Positions 8,685-17,157 of a stretch of DNA of 64,000 bases are shown piece by piece (the first letter of the stretch is position 1; the number at the start of each line of letters is the position of its first letter). Position numbers and translations under genes: made by a program. The notes under the pieces are model-generated. The model was not told the DNA's origin and did not search any database. It was given only the letters and a program-made list of their open reading frames with translations. The stretch comes from Gemmatimonadaceae bacterium (GTDB lineage: Bacteria > Gemmatimonadota > Gemmatimonadetes > Gemmatimonadales > Gemmatimonadaceae), in the NCBI GenBank assembly GCA_025934775.1, contig JAICWO010000008.1:186001-250000 (forward strand), written 5' to 3'.

Positions 8685-9307
8685 GGCTTACCCACGATGA
8701 TCACCGAGCCGTTGGTGCCCAGATCGGGGTCGCGCGCTTTCGGCGCCTGCGGATCGAGCGAGAACAGCGTGTCGTCGATCATGAAACCATAAACATGCCG
8801 ACCCGGCGCGATGGGAAGCGTAATCGACCACAAGTTGCTCGTTCCGGAGCGCGTCATCTCCGCGTCGGCCGGATTCCACGCGTTGAAGTCGCCGACGACC
8901 GCGACCGTGTGCGCCGCGGAGCTCTGAAACACGAACTGGTGCGCGACCGCGGACGCGTCGACGTCCGCGGACGAGATCTCCCGGATCTCCCGCTGCCCCG
9001 CGGTCGAGGCGGGCGCTTGCATCGCGATCGCGGCGGTCGCTCGTACGGGAGCGCTCACGCGCGCGCGCCACTGCCATGCGCCGAGCGTCGCGAGCGCGAC
9101 CACCGCGGCCGCGCATCCCCCGACCACGAGACGCTTCGTGATGGAGCGCTCTCGCGGCGGCGCAATCAGCGGTTCGTCGGCGGGCGTGAGACGCGCCGCC
9201 GCCGACGCCGCGACCACGCGCGCGATGGCAGCCGGCTCCGCGACGGGCAGCCGCCGCAGCTCGTCCACGGCGCGGCCGACGATGGGATCGAGATCGGAAT
9301 CGCTCAT
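8681..9307 (-). CDS. Anti-sigma-like membrane protein with extracytoplasmic CBM48/AMPK-CBM domain
   Basis: A 208-residue single-pass protein starting MSDSDLDPIV. The N-terminal 58 residues should be cytoplasmic, a membrane helix spans about 60-78 (LVVGGCAAAVVALATLGAW), and residues 125-205 form a CBM48/isoamylase-early-set-like module with VAVVGDFNAWNPADAEM and HVYGFMIDD. The gene starts inside the sigma-factor stop (ATGA at 9304-9307), the usual place for an anti-sigma factor. The N-terminal part lacks the HxxxCxxC zinc motif of ZAS anti-sigma factors. I infer sigma control tied to sensing a glucan-like ligand or an envelope partner. An alternative is a plain surface glycan-binding protein. 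Confidence 0.68.
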   Translation of the reverse strand: MSDSDLDPIVGRAVDELRRLPVAEPAAIARVVAASAAARLTPADEPLIAPPRERSITKRLVVGGCAAAVVALATLGAWQWRARVSAPVRATAAIAMQAPASTAGQREIREISSADVDASAVAHQFVFQSSAAHTVAVVGDFNAWNPADAEMTRSGTSNLWSITLPIAPGRHVYGFMIDDTLFSLDPQAPKARDPDLGTNGSVIIVGKP

Positions 9308-9915
9308 CGATCCACCTTCCCCAGCCGGCCGCGCAGGAAGTCGCTCGCGCGTTTGACGCGCATCTTGAGCGCCGAACGTTTGACGCCCGTCATCCGCTCG
9401 ATCTCCTCGTACGAAAATCCCTCGATGTAGTGCAGCACGAAAATTTCTCGATTGTATTCGGGAACCTCGGCGAGCGCCTGCCGAACCGCGATGCTCCATT
9501 CATTGTCGAGACGGTGATCGGCGCGATCGCCCGCGGGCAGTTGGGCCAGCGCGCGCTCGTCGTCGCTCGACCGGATGGACTCGCGCACCGCGACGGTGTT
9601 CGCCGTGCGGCAGCAGTTTCCGAGAATCTGAAACAGCCACGACTCGAAGCGCTGGCGCTCCTCGTAGCGCGGCAGGGCGCGATACAGCCGGACGAACGCG
9701 TCCTGGACCACGTCTTCCGCTTCGTCAGGATTCCGCAGCATCGAGGCCGCGAACCGCAGGCAGCGCGCATAATACGCTTCCACGATGCGCGTGAACGCGT
9801 CGATGTCGCCGAGCTTTGCCCGGGTGATCGTGGCCGAATCGAGCGCGGCGGCCTGAGCGGGAGATCGAAGCAGCGGCGGGGGAACCAGGTTGAACCTCAG
9901 GACGATATCGTCCAA
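9304..9915 (-). CDS. ECF-type RNA polymerase sigma factor
   Basis: A 203-residue sigma-70 family factor of ECF type. Region 2 is at about residues 35-100, with DAFTRIVEAYYARCLRFA and DEAEDVVQDAFVRLYRAL. Region 4 is at about 130-195, with the helix-turn-helix around FSYEEIERMTGVKRSALKMRV. It heads a four-gene operon with two 4-base overlaps. The operon probably includes its own anti-sigma protein and target genes, so autoregulation is likely. The divergent neighbour is a response regulator at 10080. Confidence 0.92.
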   Translation of the reverse strand: MDDIVLRFNLVPPPLLRSPAQAAALDSATITRAKLGDIDAFTRIVEAYYARCLRFAASMLRNPDEAEDVVQDAFVRLYRALPRYEERQRFESWLFQILGNCCRTANTVAVRESIRSSDDERALAQLPAGDRADHRLDNEWSIAVRQALAEVPEYNREIFVLHYIEGFSYEEIERMTGVKRSALKMRVKRASDFLRGRLGKVDR

Positions 9916-10079
9916 CGCCCAACCACGCGTACGCGCGGCGGGTCACTCCGCAAATCTATGCCGGGCAGCGGCCTGAACGCCGCATACAACGCAGGTGCCG
10001 CCACAAGACGATCGCGTCCAGGTTCGGTCTACTTTCTGCATTCGCAGCCGATGACACTGGGGTAAAGCGGGCGAGCGGT

Positions 10080-10613
10080 ATGTCTTCCCTACGGTGGATC
10101 GACGGCTACGAGGATAGCGACCGGTTGGGCCAGGACGGCGCCGCGCGGCGCGTGATCCTGCTCGTCGAAGACAACGACGATGCGCGCCGGGTCTACGGAC
10201 TGATCCTGAGGCACTACGGCTATCGCGTCGAGGAAACCGACAACGGCCGCGACGGCGTCGAGCTCGCTCGGCGGTTCTGTCCCGACCTGGTGCTGATGGA
10301 CATTGGCTTGCCCGGCATGGATGGCTGGGAGGCGAGTCGTCTGCTCAAGGCGAACGAGGCCACCGCGCGCATTCCACTCATCGCGTTCTCCGCGCGCGTC
10401 GATTCGACGGCGGACATCGCTGGCGCGAAAGGCACGTTCGATGGCTACATCCTCAAGCCGATCGAGCCCAAGGACCTCGTTCGCCGCGTCAATGCGTATC
10501 TCGAGCTGGTCGGCATGCGCGAGAGCGACGCCCGGGATACGAGCGACATGACCGCCGCGAACGCCTGGGAATCCGAACGCTACGAGGACCCGGATGCGTT
10601 GAGTAGCGTCTAG
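10080..10613 (+). CDS. Single-domain response regulator (CheY-like)
   Basis: A 177-residue protein with one receiver domain (about residues 22-140). The acidic pair is Glu30/Asp31, the phosphoacceptor is Asp74 in VLMDIGLPGMDGWE, the switch Ser is in IAFSAR, and the invariant Lys127 is in YILKP. There is no DNA-binding or enzymatic output domain; the remaining 35 residues are acidic and likely disordered. No kinase is adjacent, so the partner is unknown; hybrid and PAS kinases elsewhere in the window are candidates only. Confidence 0.9.
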   Translation: MSSLRWIDGYEDSDRLGQDGAARRVILLVEDNDDARRVYGLILRHYGYRVEETDNGRDGVELARRFCPDLVLMDIGLPGMDGWEASRLLKANEATARIPLIAFSARVDSTADIAGAKGTFDGYILKPIEPKDLVRRVNAYLELVGMRESDARDTSDMTAANAWESERYEDPDALSSV

Positions 10614-10616
10614 CGG

Positions 10617-12050
10617 CTACACCGCGTCTGACAAGCTCGTGAAGTTGAAGTCGTGCACTTTGATCGCCGGCATCACGACGTCGCCGCCGGCCTCGGTGCC
10701 CGCGACACGAACGGCGCGTCCGAGCTCCTCGAGGTTGTTGAGCATGAAGAGCGGCGACTCGTTGAATCGCATGTTCTTCACGGATCTCGTAACCTTGCCG
10801 TCCTCGATGAGAAAGGTCCCGTCGCGCGTGAGTCCGGTATACAGCACCGTGCGCGGATCGACTTCGCGCAAATACCAGAGACGCGTGACGAGCACGCCTC
10901 GCTGTGTGGACGTGATCAGCTCCTCCGTGCTCGCCGTCCCGCCGGCGAACTTCACCGCGTTCGTTCCCGCATCCGGCTGCTGACCGTTCTTCTGCGCCCA
11001 GAATCTCGAGTATGTGAGTTTTCTCAACACGCCGTTCTCGATCCAGACCTGCCGGCGCGCCGGGAGGCCTTGGCCGTCGAAGGTGTTGCTCAGGAGCTGC
11101 GGATCGGCGGGATCCGAGAAGAGCGTCACGCGTTCGTCGGCGATCTTCTCACCGACTTTCGTTCCGCCGCCCTGCTTCGAGAACGGACTTCGCCCTTCGT
11201 CCGCCGAGCGCGCGTCGAGCGCGAACGCGAGGAGCTGCACGAGATCGCCGACCGCCTGCGGCTCGAGCACGACGGTGTAGCGCCCGGGCTCGATCGCCGC
11301 GGGCCTGCGCGACAGCCGCGCCTTGTCGATCGCGCGCTGCGCGACCGCCCTGACGTCGAGCTGCGACCAATCAGGATGGTCGGCGCCGGCCCATCCGGAG
11401 CCGGTGCCGTCGGCCGTGCGCACGGTGAGCGTGTAGTTCGCCGAAGTGCCCGACTGGTACGCGAACAGTCCCTTGCTGTTTCCCACCGCCGACGCGGCGA
11501 TCCCGGCGATCAGGAATCCCGCTGCCTCGAGGTCGCCGGCCGCGCGGCACGGCTCGATGGCCAGTCGCGCCGCCTCGGCGCGCGCGTCCGGTCCCAGGTC
11601 AGCCGTGGACTGAAAATACGAATTGACGTTCTCATATTGCTGCGGACCGAGGAGCGGCATCGCCTCCGGATCGTCGGGTGCGAGGTTGGCGAGCGCTTCA
11701 GACTGCCGCACAGCCCGCTCGAGCCCGTCGTCCGAGACGTCGTTCGTCGACGTGACCGCGTGCTTCGGTCCGAACGAGCTCTCGATCGTCACGTTCGCCT
11801 GCGACACGCCGCCGGCGGTGGAGATCCGGTTGTCCGCGAATCGCACGTTCGCCTGATACCCTCCGCCGACGTTCACCTGAATTCCGTCGGCGCGCGAGCG
11901 CTCGATCGCGCGCTCGATGAGCGCCTGCGCGTCGGCGCGCGAGAGGACGGCTGGGGGAGCGTGGAGCGTCGAGAGTGGAGCGTGGCGAGGAGCCCTCGCC
12001 TCACCACGCTCCACTCTCGACTCTCCGCTCTCCACTCTCTGATCTCTCAC
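10617..12050 (-). CDS. pmbA: TldE/PmbA-like partner subunit of a TldD-type metalloprotease
   Basis: A 477-residue U62-family protein without the HExxxH zinc motif, as expected for the TldE/PmbA half of the TldD-TldE protease. The start is GTG at 12050, overlapping the tldD stop, with a strong GGGGAGGA Shine-Dalgarno sequence 4-5 bases upstream. The normal family N-terminus seems to begin near [13 protein letters not shown] (residue 36). The first 35 residues are encoded by a repetitive tract ([16 protein letters not shown], then STLHAPPAV) and look like a repeat-derived extension. Recognisable segments include [20 protein letters not shown] and [16 protein letters not shown]. Confidence 0.88.
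   Translation of the reverse strand: MRDQRVESGESRVERGEARAPRHAPLSTLHAPPAVLSRADAQALIERAIERSRADGIQVNVGGGYQANVRFADNRISTAGGVSQANVTIESSFGPKHAVTSTNDVSDDGLERAVRQSEALANLAPDDPEAMPLLGPQQYENVNSYFQSTADLGPDARAEAARLAIEPCRAAGDLEAAGFLIAGIAASAVGNSKGLFAYQSGTSANYTLTVRTADGTGSGWAGADHPDWSQLDVRAVAQRAIDKARLSRRPAAIEPGRYTVVLEPQAVGDLVQLLAFALDARSADEGRSPFSKQGGGTKVGEKIADERVTLFSDPADPQLLSNTFDGQGLPARRQVWIENGVLRKLTYSRFWAQKNGQQPDAGTNAVKFAGGTASTEELITSTQRGVLVTRLWYLREVDPRTVLYTGLTRDGTFLIEDGKVTRSVKNMRFNESPLFMLNNLEELGRAVRVAGTEAGGDVVMPAIKVHDFNFTSLSDAV
11969..12020. repeat. Perfect 17-bp inverted repeat within the tldE start region
   Basis: TCGAGAGTGGAGCGTGG (11969-11985) is exactly complementary to 12004-12020, and the centre contains GGCGAGG/CCTCGCC, so a long hairpin can form. 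The surrounding 11961-12049 is purine/pyrimidine-biased (GGAGAGTGGAGAGCGGAGAG on the minus strand). It belongs to the same style of repeat as 48813-48840. It lies inside the coding sequence, 30-80 bases after the GTG start. Confidence 0.75.
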
Positions 12051-13681
12051 GCTTTCCTCCCCGTATTGATCACATTGATGTTCCGGAACCGCGCGGGGAC
12101 GCAGCCGTGGCTCACGGAGCCGATCTGCCCCGGCTGGCCTTTGCCGTCGAAGAAGCTCGCGCCCATCATGTACTCCGACTTGCCGCCGATCATGTCCATC
12201 GCGTTCCAGAAGTCCGGCGTGCGCATCTGATACGCGACGTCCTTGAGCATTCCGGCGATCTTGCCGCCCTTGATCTCGTAGAACACCTGCCCGCCGAACT
12301 GGGCGTTGTAGCGCTGCTGGTCGATCGAGAACGAGCCGTCGCCGACGATCGCGATGCCGCGATCCGTGGCCGCGACCAGGTCGTTCCACCGGGTGTCCTT
12401 CTCGCCGGGCACGAGCGAGACGTTCGGCATCCGCTGAAACTGCACGTCGCTCCAGTTGTCCGCGTTGCAGCAGCCGTGCGATCGCACGGGCATACCATTT
12501 TTCTTATAATACCACTCTAACCACGGCGCCTGCTCGCGGCTCGTCTGGTAGTCGTGGAAGATGCCGTCCTTGATGATGAGGAACGATTCCGCCTTCACGC
12601 CGTCGTCGTCCCAGCCGATCGTGGCGCAGCCGCCCTCCTGCGTGCGATCGCCCTGGATGTTCATGAACGTCGGCCCGTACTTGAGCGTGCCGAGCACCTT
12701 CTCCGGCGGAGAGACGAAGCTCGTGCCGGCGTAGTTGGCTTCGTAGCCCATCGCGCGATCGAGCTCGGTGGGGTGCCCGATCGACTCGTGGATCGTGAGC
12801 CACAGGTGCGACGGATGCAGCACGAGATCGTACCGGCCGACGTCCACCGCCTTCGCCTTCAGCTTCTCGGCCGCTTCCTCGCCCCACTTCCGCGCGTTGC
12901 CCACGAGGTCCGCGGCAACGACGAACTCCCAGCCGCGCCCCATCGGCTGCACGACGTTGCCGCGCGACTGGAAGTCGGAGAAATCCGGCGACACCGCCGT
13001 CACGGTGAACGGGACCCAGCTCCGCACCGCCGTCTGCGTGATGACCGAGCCGTCGGTGTTCGCGTAGTTGCGATCTTCCTTGATGAAGAAGAGAAAGCTG
13101 TTCACGAACTTCACATTGGCGATTTTCATCGCTTCCGTGTTCGCGTCGATCAACAGTTGCGCCTTCTGCTCGACCGGAATCGTGAACGGGTCGATCTCGT
13201 ACGAGCTCTTCCACGTCGCGTTGGGATACGCGGGCGCCGGCGCCAGCACCCCGGGCGCCGATCCGGGCAGCCGGTTCGCCTTCGCGATCGCCGCCGCCTC
13301 GCGCGCCGCCGCCGCGACCCCGTCGCGCGTGAGGGTTTGCGACGCCGCGAACCCCCACGCGCCGTTCACCAGCGCCCGGACGCCGATCCCGATCGAATCG
13401 GTGTCACCCACCTGCACGATCTGCTTCTCGCGCGTGCCCACGAAGCTCTGGCGATAGCGGCTGATCCGCGCGTCGGCCCAGGTCGCGCCCGCGGCCTTCG
13501 CCGCGTTGAGCGCCTCCATCAGGAGCTCCTTGACGGGAAGCTCCTCGAACGACGACACGCCGTACGGATACGTCGGCGTCGCCGTCAGCGCGTGCGCGAG
13601 GCCCGGGCTGAGCGCGGCGTTCGCCGCCGCGATCGCGGTGGCCACCCCGGTGTGCTTCAGGAAATCACGCCGACTCGTCAT
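12047..13681 (-). CDS. tldD: Tat-exported TldD-family metalloprotease
   Basis: A 544-residue TldD homologue. The zinc motif HExxxH appears as HESIGH starting at residue 298. The N-terminus MTSRRDFLKHTG is a twin-arginine export signal followed by a hydrophobic stretch and Ala-rich cleavage region, so the enzyme is folded before export. Cytoplasmic E. coli TldD lacks such a signal. The C-terminal block HGCVPARFRNINVINTG is family-typical. I use the ATG at 13681; a TTG two codons upstream is possible. TldD-TldE cleave unstructured peptides (known for the family). The coupled TldE has no signal and may be carried along through the Tat system. Confidence 0.9.
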   Translation of the reverse strand: MTSRRDFLKHTGVATAIAAANAALSPGLAHALTATPTYPYGVSSFEELPVKELLMEALNAAKAAGATWADARISRYRQSFVGTREKQIVQVGDTDSIGIGVRALVNGAWGFAASQTLTRDGVAAAAREAAAIAKANRLPGSAPGVLAPAPAYPNATWKSSYEIDPFTIPVEQKAQLLIDANTEAMKIANVKFVNSFLFFIKEDRNYANTDGSVITQTAVRSWVPFTVTAVSPDFSDFQSRGNVVQPMGRGWEFVVAADLVGNARKWGEEAAEKLKAKAVDVGRYDLVLHPSHLWLTIHESIGHPTELDRAMGYEANYAGTSFVSPPEKVLGTLKYGPTFMNIQGDRTQEGGCATIGWDDDGVKAESFLIIKDGIFHDYQTSREQAPWLEWYYKKNGMPVRSHGCCNADNWSDVQFQRMPNVSLVPGEKDTRWNDLVAATDRGIAIVGDGSFSIDQQRYNAQFGGQVFYEIKGGKIAGMLKDVAYQMRTPDFWNAMDMIGGKSEYMMGASFFDGKGQPGQIGSVSHGCVPARFRNINVINTGRKA

Positions 13682-13767
13682 GGGCAATCATGGCAGATGG
13701 TGGGTGGTCCGGCAGCATGCGTTGAACCCGGACGCCACAAATTGCGCCGCCGTTCGCGTTCCTCGCA

Positions 13768-13794
13768 ACGGGCGGCGCTCATCGCGCCGCCCGT
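13768..13794 (-). terminator. GC-rich hairpin after the second M13 peptidase gene
   Basis: ACGGGCGGCG (13768-13777) and CGCCGCCCGT (13785-13794) form a 10-bp stem with a 7-base loop, in the 137-bp spacer between the M13 gene and tldD. There is no run of T on either side, so it could be a Rho-independent-like stop of low efficiency or an mRNA-stabilising stem. Confidence 0.4.
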
Positions 13795-13818
13795 CGGTCG
13801 TCCATTAGAAAAATAATA

Positions 13819-15933
13819 TTACCAGATTCTCGCGCGAAGGCTGTCCGGCCGCACCATCGGATCGCCCTCCTTGCAGCCCCACGCCTTCGCGAACTCCGGC
13901 ATGATGCTGAGCGGTCCATTCACGCGCCACTTGCCCGGCGAATGCGGGTTCGTGTTCACCTGCTGCAGCTCCGCCTGCGGACGCTGCACCTCGCGCCAGA
14001 TCCGCGCCCAGCTCAGGAAGAACCGCTGCTCCGGCGTGTAGCCGTCGATCTTCTTCCGCGCACTCGGCCCCTTCTTGTCGAGCGCCTTCTCCATCGCGTA
14101 GTACGCGACCGTGAGGCCGCCAAAGTCGCCGATGTTCTCGCCGAGCGTGGCCTGGCCGTTCACGTGCGTCGCGTTGTCGATGACCGTGTAGCTGTTGTAC
14201 TGATCGATCATCTTCTGCGCGTTCACCTTGTACTTGGCCGCGTCCTCCGCCGTCCACCAGTCGCGCAGATTGCCCTTCGAGTCGAACTGGCGCCCCTGGT
14301 CGTCGAAGCCGTGCGACATCTCGTGGCCGATCACCGCGCCCAGGCCGCCGTAGTTCACGGCGTCGTCGGCGTTCGGATCGAAGAACGGCGGCTCGAGGAT
14401 GCCCGCCGGGAACTGGATCTGGTTGAGCGACGGGCTGTAGCTCGCGTTCACCGTCGGCGGCGTCATGCTCCACTCCGTCTTGTCGACCGGCTTGCCGACG
14501 CGATCCCAGCTCCGCCGCGACTCGAAGTCGCCGCTCGCCTCGACGTTCGCCGCGTACTCGCCGGGCTTCACGGTCAGGCCGGCGTAGCTGCGCCAGGTGT
14601 CGGGATAGGCGACTTTGCGCATGTACGCCATGAGCTTGGTCGACGCTTCCTTCTTGGTCGCGGCGCTCATCCAATCGAGCTGCTGAATGCGCTCGTTGAG
14701 CGCGTTCACGAGGTTGTCGACCATCACCCGCGCGCGCTCGCGCGCCGCGGGCGTGAAGGTGCGCGTCACGTACTCGTGCCCCACCGCCCAGCCGAGCGCG
14801 CCGTTCGTGGCGGCGTAGCACGCGCGCCAGCGCGGCGGCTCCTGCTGCACGCCGCTCGTCGCCTGCTGCCAGCGGAACGCTTCATTACGAAACGCTAAAC
14901 CCAGCATGCTCGACGCGCCGCTCGCCGCGTGCCAGCGGAGATACGCCTTCCAATCCGCGACCGGGACGCTGGTGATCAGCGAGTCGAGCGCCTTGAAGAA
15001 GTCCGGCTGCGTGACGTTCACCATCGTCGCCGCCTTCCCGCCCATCGCGTTCAGATACGTCTGCCAGTCGATGTGCGGCGTGATCGCGCTGAAGTCCGCG
15101 ATCGTCATCTTGTGGTACGACGCGTTCGGATCGCGCATCTGCGAGCGCGGCTTTTCGGCGCGGGCGAGCGACGTCTCGAGCGCCATGATCGTGCTCGCGT
15201 CCGAGCTGGCCTGCTCCCCGGATTCGCCGATGAGCTGTAGCGTGCGCGCCACGTGGGCCACGTACTGCTCGCGGATGCTCACCGAGCGCGGGTCGGTACG
15301 AAAGTAGTATTCGCGTTCTGGTAATCCGAGGCCGCCCGGGCCCGCCGAGACGATCGTCTCGTTGCTGTTCTTGGGATCCGCGCTCGGCCGCACGCCGAAC
15401 GGCGTGAGCCCGCCGCCCCCGCGCCCGCCGCCCCCGCGCCCGCCGCCGCCGGCCCCGCGCAGCTTCGGGAACGCCGCCACGAGATCGGCCGACGATTGAA
15501 TCGCCGCGATCCTGTCCAGCGTCGGCTGGATCGGCTTGCTGCCGAGCGCGTCGATGGCCGTCGTGTCCATGCACGACGTGTAATAGGTGCCGATCTTCCA
15601 CTGTTCGCTGCCCGGCTTCGCCTTGCCGCTCTTCACCGCCGCCGAGTCGTCCTGCAGGACTTTGTGCGCAACCTCGGTGTTGTGATCGCCGAGCGTGCCG
15701 AAGCTGGAGATGCTCGTGCGATCCGCCGGAATGGCGTCCTGGTGCGTCTTGATCCAATTGCCATTCGCGAATTCGTAGAAGTCGGTGCACGCGGCGCACG
15801 TGGTGTCCATGTATGCCTTGTTGACCAGCTTCGTGTCCTGCTGCGCGTGCGCCACGAGCGGTACGAGCGAAGCGGCGACCGCCGCCGCGATCGCGGCCAA
15901 ACGGAGTGGGAGGTTTTTCATTCGGATCGACAT
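13819..15933 (-). CDS. Secreted M13-family zinc metallopeptidase with Gly-rich insertion
   Basis: A 704-residue paralogue of the M13 enzyme at 2048-4117. The signal peptide is MSIRMKNLPLRLAAIAAAVA to about HAQQ. The zinc motif HEMSH starts at residue 537, followed by GENIGDFGGL with the third ligand. It differs from its paralogue by a GGGGRGGGGRGGGG run placed just before the LTPFG segment, probably from slippage in a GC-rich tract. The start at 15933 fits the signal peptide; ATG 15921 is an alternative. Expected role is extracellular or periplasmic oligopeptide cleavage. It is divergent from the ArsR-methyltransferase gene. Confidence 0.93.
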   Translation of the reverse strand: MSIRMKNLPLRLAAIAAAVAASLVPLVAHAQQDTKLVNKAYMDTTCAACTDFYEFANGNWIKTHQDAIPADRTSISSFGTLGDHNTEVAHKVLQDDSAAVKSGKAKPGSEQWKIGTYYTSCMDTTAIDALGSKPIQPTLDRIAAIQSSADLVAAFPKLRGAGGGGRGGGGRGGGGLTPFGVRPSADPKNSNETIVSAGPGGLGLPEREYYFRTDPRSVSIREQYVAHVARTLQLIGESGEQASSDASTIMALETSLARAEKPRSQMRDPNASYHKMTIADFSAITPHIDWQTYLNAMGGKAATMVNVTQPDFFKALDSLITSVPVADWKAYLRWHAASGASSMLGLAFRNEAFRWQQATSGVQQEPPRWRACYAATNGALGWAVGHEYVTRTFTPAARERARVMVDNLVNALNERIQQLDWMSAATKKEASTKLMAYMRKVAYPDTWRSYAGLTVKPGEYAANVEASGDFESRRSWDRVGKPVDKTEWSMTPPTVNASYSPSLNQIQFPAGILEPPFFDPNADDAVNYGGLGAVIGHEMSHGFDDQGRQFDSKGNLRDWWTAEDAAKYKVNAQKMIDQYNSYTVIDNATHVNGQATLGENIGDFGGLTVAYYAMEKALDKKGPSARKKIDGYTPEQRFFLSWARIWREVQRPQAELQQVNTNPHSPGKWRVNGPLSIMPEFAKAWGCKEGDPMVRPDSLRARIW

Positions 15934-16120
15934 CTTCCCGTAGGTGCGACGTGTAGCCGCCGGCGTGCGCACCGGCACGATCGGAGGTGGGCGGGGTGTG
16001 GGAGCGTGCTCCGTCCGAAGGTTGAACGCGGTGCGCGGAGAGAGTGCTGGGCTGGCCACGCGGACGGGCCGTCGGCACCTGGTGTGTTGACCCCGGGGCG
16101 GCGAAGTGTTTTATTCCATC

Positions 16121-16136
16121 CGGATATACGGATATA
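16121..16136 (+). promoter_or_regulatory. Tandem CGGATATA repeat overlapping the regulator start codon
   Basis: Two copies of CGGATATA lie head to tail at 16121-16128 and 16129-16136, framed by CCAT and ATGG. The second copy runs into the ATG of the ArsR-type regulator. An operator for autoregulation is plausible from position, but ArsR proteins usually bind inverted repeats, so this is a guess. Confidence 0.35.
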
Positions 16137-17089
16137 TGGCCGCCGCCCCGCGTTTTACCGTCCTGGATCGCCTCTCCGCGCTCGCCGAGCCGACGCGCGG
16201 GCGCATCCTGCTGCTCCTCGACCGGCACGAGCTGACCGTGGGCGAGCTGTGCACCATCCTCCAGCTCCCGCAGTCCACGGTGAGCCGGCATCTCAAGGTG
16301 CTCGCCGACGACGGTTGGCTGATCGCGCGCGGCGACGGCACGAGCCGCTTCTATAAGATGGTCGCGAGCCAGCTCGACGACGCCACGCGCCAGCTCTGGT
16401 CCGTGGTGCGCGCGCAGCTCGCCGCGGGACTCGGCGCGTCGCAAGACGGCCGGCGCGCCGACAGCGTGCTCGCCAAACGTCGCGACAAGGCGCTTCTCTT
16501 CTTCCGCAATCAGGCGGACATGTGGGACGCGATGCGGAGCGAGATGATCGGCGAGCGCACCGACCTGCTCGCGCTGCTCGATCTCGTCGACGAGTCGTGG
16601 GTTCTCGGCGACCTGGGATGCGGCGTCGGCCACATCACCGACGCGCTCGCCCCGTGCGTCGCACGCGTGATTGCCGTCGACGAGTCGGGTCCGATGCTCG
16701 CCGCGGCGCGGCAGCGCCTCGCGTCACACGCGAACGTGGAGCTGCGCGAAGGCACGCTCGAATCGCTTCCGATCGACGACGGCGCGCTCGACGCCGCAAT
16801 TCTCTTTCTCGTCGCGCATTTCGTCGCCGACCCGATGCGTGCGATACGCGAGGTGCGGCGCGTGCTCAAGCCGGGCGGGCGTCTGCTGATCGTCGACCTC
16901 ATGTCGCACGATCGCGTGGACTACGTCATCCAGCTCGGCCACGTCTGGCAGGGCTTCGATGGCGAGCAGATGAACCAGTGGTTGTCGGATGCGGGATTCG
17001 CGAGCTGCCGGTACCGGCCGTTGCCGGCGGATCCAGAGGCAAAGGGGCCGTCGCTGTTCGTGGCGAGTGCACGGAAGGACCAGCATTGA
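16136..17089 (+). CDS. ArsR-family regulator fused to a SAM-dependent methyltransferase domain (SahR-like)
   Basis: A 317-residue two-domain protein. Residues 8-80 form an ArsR winged helix-turn-helix, with recognition helix around [17 protein letters not shown]. Residues about 125-310 are a class I methyltransferase fold, with SAM motif [10 protein letters not shown] (about 157-166) and [13 protein letters not shown]. There is no metal-binding CxC motif. It lies 68 bases upstream of ahcY on the same strand. ArsR-methyltransferase fusions that sense SAH or SAM control methyl-cycle genes in other bacteria (SahR type), so repression of itself and ahcY is the likely role. The ATG at 16136 is preferred to the GTG at 16106. 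Confidence 0.82.
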   Translation: MAAAPRFTVLDRLSALAEPTRGRILLLLDRHELTVGELCTILQLPQSTVSRHLKVLADDGWLIARGDGTSRFYKMVASQLDDATRQLWSVVRAQLAAGLGASQDGRRADSVLAKRRDKALLFFRNQADMWDAMRSEMIGERTDLLALLDLVDESWVLGDLGCGVGHITDALAPCVARVIAVDESGPMLAAARQRLASHANVELREGTLESLPIDDGALDAAILFLVAHFVADPMRAIREVRRVLKPGGRLLIVDLMSHDRVDYVIQLGHVWQGFDGEQMNQWLSDAGFASCRYRPLPADPEAKGPSLFVASARKDQH

Positions 17090-17119
17090 ACCGCGGGGGA
17101 CGCGGAGACCGCAGAGGAA
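17090..17119 (+). repeat. Short GA/GC-rich dispersed-type repeat before ahcY
   Basis: The spacer contains an ACCGCGGGGGACGCGGAGAC-type tract continuing to 17119. It resembles the ACGGAGACACGGAG-style dispersed repeats found between genes in several phyla. Assignment is by eye only. The remaining 38 bases hold the AGGA ribosome-binding site for ahcY. Confidence 0.35.
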
Positions 17120-17157
17120 AGGCAATTCAACGCACTTCAACTTCACAGGACTCTAAA

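Noticed and set aside
12051-12389. Extension of the tldE frame upstream of 12050
   Set aside because: It lies inside tldD in another frame, is Arg-rich, and the GTG at 12050 has a strong ribosome-binding site.
17090-17157. SAH riboswitch before ahcY
   Set aside because: The spacer is only 68 bases, most of it repeat-like, and shows no SAH riboswitch consensus.
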